Positions 58,776-64,000 of a DNA stretch of 64,000 nt are shown in pieces. The stretch lies in NCBI GenBank assembly GCA_911728455.2, contig OU452230.1, positions 5,268,412-5,332,411 on the forward strand, written 5' to 3'. Positions within the stretch are counted from its first letter, which is position 1. Every line of letters begins with the position of its first letter. A program made the translations under genes and the position numbers. The notes beneath the pieces were generated by a model. The model was not told the origin of the DNA, did no database searches, and worked only from the letters and a program-made list of their open reading frames with translations. This DNA comes from Marthasterias glacialis (lineage: Eukaryota > Echinodermata > Asteroidea > Forcipulatida > Asteriidae).

Positions 58776-60453
58776 GGCCTATTTGTTTTACTTTGTATAC
58801 CTCATAACTTCTCGAGTTCGGCATCATTATTGAGCTCGAGAAAACGCGGATTTACATTATTTTACGTGTGCTGCATGGTGTGCCGCCCTTTTTTGTCATG
58901 TGTATGTAGTTATGGAGATGTTTGCGCGTGTGCACGACACCCGTGCGACAGTTAGTGGTTTGTAAAGCGCATGCGTAGTAGACTGTTACACAAGTTGCAG
59001 TCTATACTACTTATTGGCACGTGCGCTATGGTAAACGGCAAAAATAGCATCAGGCACGTGATACCGAATGGACCAGTGAGAATTCGGCTCTCGGTCATGA
59101 ATATGTATATGGTACAGTATTAGTAATAGTTTTTTTAATTTATGGCTTATGTCTACTGAGAATATTGTCAAACAAAATATATTTATATTCAAAGATTAAT
59201 TGGGATAGATGAAGCTATGTAAGGCTATTCAAACATCAAAGAAACAGAATCATCAATTAAAATTTGAAAAAATTCTTCTCTTTAGTTGATCGTAATTTAA
59301 GATGTAACTTAGTTTTGACAACCTAAAATAAGATCAAAAGATATACAGCTCAAAGTCCATGAATTAGTGTTGGCTTAAGGGATTTCGTCAGCTTTGAAGT
59401 TAACGCACAGTAGGAATTTTTTGGACAAATACAAAAGTATTCCAAAATATTTATGAGTCAATGGTCACATGAATGATGAATTTGATGCTATAATGACATA
59501 GTTTCCTTGTGCTGATTTACTCGCACCTATAATCGGCCATATTGCAAGTTTAATATAATACCATGGTGGTAATATACCAATGATGTTTTCTTTTTGGGTA
59601 GATCCGACAGTACGATTTCAGAACATTCTTTGAAACATTCAAACAGATATGAGATAACCTTCATGAAGATTTAACTCATATTATCAAAACAAGGTCTTTA
59701 GGGCAATGCTTTTATGGATAATACAATTTGAGTTGGTATCTACTGACTTCAATCATCAAGCAAGGTCAAAGATGATCAAAGTAATTTTTTTTTATTTTTT
59801 TATTTTTTAAATCACACCTTTATCTTACTGATTGGCAGGTAACAAAACAAACCCTTACCACTTGACCCCATGAGGTCAAAGCCCTTAGACGTCCATAGGA
59901 ATATTATGTACTCTCTTTGATGTCAGTTGACCCCTGGTTTTTACAGTCTACCCAAAAGTTCAGTTACTGAAAATTAAGTAAACAAAATCTTCCTTAAAAA
60001 TAAGTGTTTATTGAATTTCAACCCCCACCCCTCGGTCAACAAGAAGTAACAAATATTAGTCCAATGATTACTAGCTTCCTGTACAAACCAGACAAGTGAA
60101 ATGCGAAGAAGTGTACAAATATTGGGATGTTTACTAGTTGTCATTAAATGAAGTGACAGGGCATGCATTGAGGCATACATGGCAGGTGGCTTTGTGGAGC
60201 AGCTGGTTTGACATTCAAGGGTGTTTTTAGTGGCGGGAAGATTAAAAAGACAAATTGACCCTTTGTTCGTGATATTTATTAATATCCAAACCCGACCTCT
60301 TGTAAGTGTTTAATAATAAGTAACAAATTAGCGAAACGATAAGTAGGCTGGGTAAGGGTTGATGATGTCAGGGGATCTAAGGTCAGTGATAAAGAAACCA
60401 TCAATTTTTATCATATATAGGGTTGGACTTCTATATAAATGGGACGCGGTACA
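58776..60453. other. No gene seen
   Basis: A CpG-richer patch lies at about 58800-59060 (GCGCGTGTGCACGACACCCG). AATACCATGGTGGTAATAT at about 59558 is a small inverted repeat. Nothing else is recognised. Confidence 0.4.
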
Positions 60454-60658
60454 CAATGGCGTGGCCGGGGGGGGGGGGGCAAAGGGGGGCAGCTGCTCCC
60501 TCGTGGAACATCCTGACCGCTGCTTTCCCCGCCCCCCTTGTCAGCATCTGGGCACCTTGAAAGTTACTATTATCCGGCAATTTTAACTGAAATTGCCCCC
60601 TCTGCAGATATCTGTGCCCCTCCCCCCTTTCACAAAAAGAAGCTGATTACGCCACTGA
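60454..60658. mobile_element. TGGCGTGGCC-end MITE, same subfamily as 50871
   Basis: CAATGGCGTGGCC and a G run at the left; GATTACGCCACTG at the right. The interior (GGGGGGCAGCTGCTCCCTCG, TGGAACATC; CAGCATCTGGGCAC; AACTGAAATTGCCCCCTCTG) matches the copy at 50871. Confidence 0.65.
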
Positions 60659-61560
60659 TGGTAAATCAACCAATGACAACCCAAGTTACCCACAAGGAGT
60701 TGTTTGTGGAAGAGAAAATTTATTACTGTGTGTGGGGGGCGGGGGCTTTTTTGACTTTATCACCATTTTGAATAGTATTGAAAGCTTAAAAGTTATGTAA
60801 CTTTCAACTCTGTCATTGTTAAGAAACACAATCCCACCTTACAACTGCATTTTGTGTTTTTAAAAACAAAACGTACATCTCGTTTTCTGTACTTTTTCTT
60901 TCTTTTTTCTTGGGGAGTCAAACTTAAAGTTATTGTGAATCTTATTTGTTATTTGTGTCAAACATTTCCTTTAACTATACTCTAGTTTTACTTAGTCACA
61001 TCAATGGCCAACAAAAAGTAGTCTGTGTAGACTTTGTCAAAGTTTGATGTCTCTTATACCAACCCCTGATACTCTGATTATACGCCATTGTAAATGATGC
61101 CTTTTAGAAAGTTTACAAAAGACATGAACTTTCCACAGTTTAGAAAGGTCGGTCATATGCATCAGAATTTGTTTAACATTCATTAGATCTATAGTTACCG
61201 AGGTGCGGGGCAGGAAGCCCAAGGTTTGCTTCTTGCACAAAGGGACAAAACACAAAGAGAGAGTGTGGAATAAGTCTGTTAAATTCACTTCCGTAATATT
61301 ATTGAAAAACTTCAAAGGGGGACGTGTATTATACTTTGTAAGGACGTGGGGTTTGATTGATCCTTTTTGAACTGCCTCCCGTGGGTATTTAGCTGCTAGA
61401 GCACACAGCGTGGTGCCAATTTGGGGGTAAACTTGGAATTTAACTTGTAGCACTGGCGGGTAGACTTCCCTCAAAAAGCAGATGATTAAACAAACCAAAA
61501 TGAGTCATTTTCACCTTTTTGAAAATGTGAAAAAGTCAAGAGAATATCTAGTTTGAACCT
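60659..61560. other. No gene supported
   Basis: A minus frame of 153 codons (61037-61498) has no recognisable domain or splice context. No repeat was recognised. Confidence 0.35.
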
Positions 61561-61832
61561 AAAGCCCCAGCTCAACATTGGTAAACTGACTGTAAATGCT
61601 TTCATTCTTTGCACAAATCAAGATACTTTTAATGAAACCAACCTGTGGAAACTTTAGCTCATATCGTTGTTTCATTTGCGAGAAAACGGTGAAAAAAAAA
61701 AAACGATAACACTCCAGGCAGAAACATTTCAAGGGAAGTTTTCTACCATCATTATCTTTATACCATGTAGGGTATATGTAAATCTGTGAACGTTTATGTT
61801 TTTTCTTCTTACCAATGTTGAGCTGGGGTTTT
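61561..61832 (+). mobile_element. MITE, GCCCCAGCTCAACATTGG family, copy 5 (internal deletion)
   Basis: AAAGCCCCAGCTCAACATTG at the left and CAATGTTGAGCTGGGGTTTT at the right are intact. About 90 bases of the centre, including the usual palindrome, are missing at an A run (61687-61702). The minus open frame through it is a repeat translation. Confidence 0.85.
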
Positions 61833-62664
61833 AATATGACTGTTTGATTATTGATTTTGTTGATTATATATTGAATAAAAGAGGGGGAAATGTATAGTTT
61901 AAATAAATGTCTTATAGGTGCTCTTTTACAGCACAATAAGATGACATTGTCCCTTATCACAAAAACAGAAGATGAATTTAAGAACATTTATATTTTCGAA
62001 TTAGTTCTCGTTGTTGCATGTAGATGAACAACTCATAAAAACCACAGCATTTTCCAACTTGTTTATCTAGTTTGAATAAATGTGTTTGTGTTTGTAGTTT
62101 AGGGTTTTGGTGTAAAGGTTTTTTTCAACCCCAAGTATTGCACGATCTTCTAGTGGAGCAGATGGATGGACATTATTGTGCATCAATCTGTACAGATAAC
62201 TTAATATGTGTAACACAGCCATATATCTGTTTTATTTAACCATTACAAGAAGAAAAACAAAATCTGTCATACGTCGAGCCCCAACCATTAATAACCAATC
62301 AAGGCCCTGTGTGGATTTGTTTCTGGTTTGCCCAGTGAAACAATCCTGATCAAGCAGTTCTTTGTATTTCACTTGATTAATGAAAAGTTATTCCCCTATA
62401 GTGTTTCTCCATTGTCCAGTGCAATCAAGCATGATGATTAATATGTTGCTGTGACAAATTACTCTCAACAAATTGCCAAAGTTAATGACTGGTGATTAGC
62501 TGCAACATACATTTTACTAAATCAGCGTAGCTTGATTATTTACACAATTTTGCTCTGGAGTGAATTCTCACTGAAGCAAAATACAATAGCACCTGAGAGA
62601 AAAAAAATACTTCAGTGGTTCAGCTTGAGATTTTTGAATGAGCGAAGTCACAAAAATTACATTT

Positions 62665-62697
<33 letters not shown>

Positions 62698-62704
62698 CAC
62701 CTAA
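61833..62704. other. No gene seen; poly-A
   Basis: An A run of about 27 bases lies at 62670-62696, immediately before the repeat at 62705. Confidence 0.45.
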
Positions 62705-62794
62705 TATAGACCAATTCAATTGCACGACAATGTTGACATGCGGTCACGTGACTTCCTATTGGGTATAACGCCATGCAGCTGATGGCAAAATACG
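62705..62794 (+). repeat. Direct repeat unit with GTCACGTGAC, left copy
   Basis: GACAATGTTGACATGCGGTC, ACGTGACTTCCTATTGGGTA, TAACGCCATGCAGCTGATGG and CAAAATACGT recur at 63506-63590. The 10-bp palindrome GTCACGTGAC lies at 62743-62752. Confidence 0.8.
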
Positions 62795-63224
62795 TTTTTA
62801 ATTTTTTTTTTGTTACAGCAGCCCTGACCAACAACAGCATAGCGCTGCACAAGTGCCAGCCGCGCCGGCACATTCTTTTTAACACCAAGTTGTGGGGACT
62901 CCCTATTGTTGTTCTATTATTCCCTTTTCTATTGAATTACCTTGTGGGGACAGGGTTTGACAAAGAAAAACGTTGTGGGGACCTTTGTTCCACTGTACAT
63001 GTCCCCACCATAAACGGTGTGTGTGCCTACCCATGCACTACTGGTGTACACGGTACACGTGCGCGCAGCCTGCACAACATGACTGTATTTATCTCCTATT
63101 GTTTCGTTCCGAATTTCCATGTGACCCCATACCCTTAATTACTCATAATATTTGGCTTGCTGAACACTTTTAGTGACTTCTTACTGGTTGCCCTCCCCAA
63201 GATTTACAGAAAATTATAATACTC

Positions 63225-63370
63225 GGTTCCGCGCTCCTCATTTTGAGACTTCTGATTGGTTATTACAATATTGTAAGCAATTCTGGTCTAGACGAATAGA
63301 GAAGCGCGCTTCACGGTAAATTATAATATTATGTTGCGCGCTCCTCATTTGAGACTTCTTATTGGTTAAC
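63225..63370 (+). repeat. Two-copy repeat, CGCGCTCCTCATTTGAGACT unit
   Basis: AATTATAATACTCGGTTCCG with CGCTCCTCATTTTGAGACTT at 63222 recurs about 92 bases later as AATTATAATATTATGTTGCG with CGCTCCTCATTTGAGACTTC at about 63319. Confidence 0.75.
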
Positions 63371-63395
63371 ACCATCTTCAACAGCATGAATATCA

Positions 63396-63445
63396 TTAGG
63401 GTTTTAGGGTTAGAGTTAGGGTTAGAGTTAGGGTTAAGGTTAGGG
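63396..63445 (+). repeat. Interstitial telomere-like (TTAGGG)n tract
   Basis: Eight hexamers in a row: five TTAGGG, two TTAGAG and one TTAAGG, with a two-base insertion after the first. This is the common animal telomere repeat in degenerate form. It lies between the two GTCACGTGAC direct repeats. Confidence 0.9.
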
Positions 63446-63505
63446 TTGCATTTTTGCAACCAAACTTTTTTTAGACAAGTGTGTTGCCTCGATATTTTTG
63501 AGAAA

Positions 63506-63590
63506 ATAGACCGATTGCGTGACAATGTTGACATGCGGTCACGTGACCTCCTATTGTGTATAACGCCATACAGCTGCTGGCAAAATACGT
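63506..63590 (+). repeat. Direct repeat unit with GTCACGTGAC, right copy
   Basis: It matches 62705-62794 along its length with a few substitutions (CCTCCTATTGTGTATAACGC, CATACAGCTGCTGGC). GTCACGTGAC lies at 63538-63547. Confidence 0.8.
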
Positions 63591-64000
63591 GTAAAGAGAT
63601 AGGCCGTGACACACAGTGAGTACGAAAACAGTCGATTTTATTTTTGTTAAGTGATAAATTAGTTATTCAGCCCCTTTATTTAAAGAAGTATGTTGTGGCA
63701 TTAATTTAAATGACATCTCTGTTTCATAATTTAACAGAATTCTACTAAAAAGAGGTTTTTTTAGCCATGCACTACTGGCGTAGGACGACGTAGCCACCCG
63801 TCTGTTATTTTGTTTGTAATGTAGGCCTAAATCACTGTAAAAAGGGATAAACAACGTTGGAAAAGTGAGAATTAATACCTAGCTTTGCAAAATTTCAAAT
63901 AGGCAAAGGAATCACACAGTTTTGGAAAGCAATCTCTTTGGAGGATTTCAGCTTGAAAACTTTGAAATTGTGTTAAAAAGTGTGTGGTGATCGCAGTCGT
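63591..64000. other. No gene seen
   Basis: AT-rich, no recognised feature up to the window edge. Confidence 0.4.

Noticed and set aside
61037..61498. Minus frame of 153 codons as a gene
   Set aside because: No recognisable domain, splice context or composition change; consistent with a chance open frame.
61559..61987. Similar minus-strand peptides at 15928, 19979 and 61559 (and + at 40723) suggesting a gene family
   Set aside because: All come from copies of the same non-coding GCCCCAGCTCAACATTGG MITE; the shared peptide is its translated left part.
63238..63612. Frames with NPNSNPN- or LGLELGL-type repeats
   Set aside because: These are translations of the TTAGGG-like tract.

Overview
The window looks like AT-rich, intron- and repeat-dominated animal nuclear DNA. 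It has GT-AG splice signals, a 23 kb intron, tRNA-derived SINE-like repeats, many short terminal-inverted-repeat (TIR) elements, long microsatellites and an interstitial TTAGGG tract. There are no operons, ribosome binding sites or dense ORFs. The repeat style (short foldback elements with ends like GGCCCAATTTCATAGAGC and CAGCGGCGTAGCC) reminds me of echinoderm genomes, perhaps a sea star. That placement is inference, not proof.

Only one protein-coding gene is supported, on the + strand. An internal exon (20601-20763) encodes a short linker and a charged coiled coil. It splices in phase across a 23,381 bp intron to a terminal exon (44145-44188) encoding an acidic tail ending in a stop. Together they form the C-terminus of a protein I do not recognise. 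A long 3' UTR probably follows, ending at or before an AATAAA with a GT-rich downstream element near 47,089-47,116. No earlier exon could be identified in 1-20,600.

Layout: 1-20,600 (upstream intron or flank) holds copies of several TIR elements, two SINE-like families, a TTTA array and a cluster of ACTAGCC motifs. 20,764-44,144 (the large intron) holds two foldback or TIR elements of about 0.7-0.8 kb, three MITEs in a row, nested MITEs, a 68-bp minisatellite with a four-unit higher-order period (33,175-34,508), a diverged single copy of its unit 8 kb away on the other strand, and a GTTT array of about 440 bp. 47.1-64 kb (downstream) holds an array rich in TGACGTCA palindromes, several foldback elements, a decayed non-LTR retrotransposon 3' end, and, near the right edge, a telomere-like tract beside direct repeats carrying GTCACGTGAC.

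Most long open frames here are translations of simple repeats or MITEs and are not annotated as genes. Repeat boundaries were found by eye and may be off by several bases. I found no convincing novel protein system. The most unusual structures are the higher-order minisatellite and its dispersed relative, the SINE-like element with a conserved leader before its tRNA-like part, and the TGACGTCA array.
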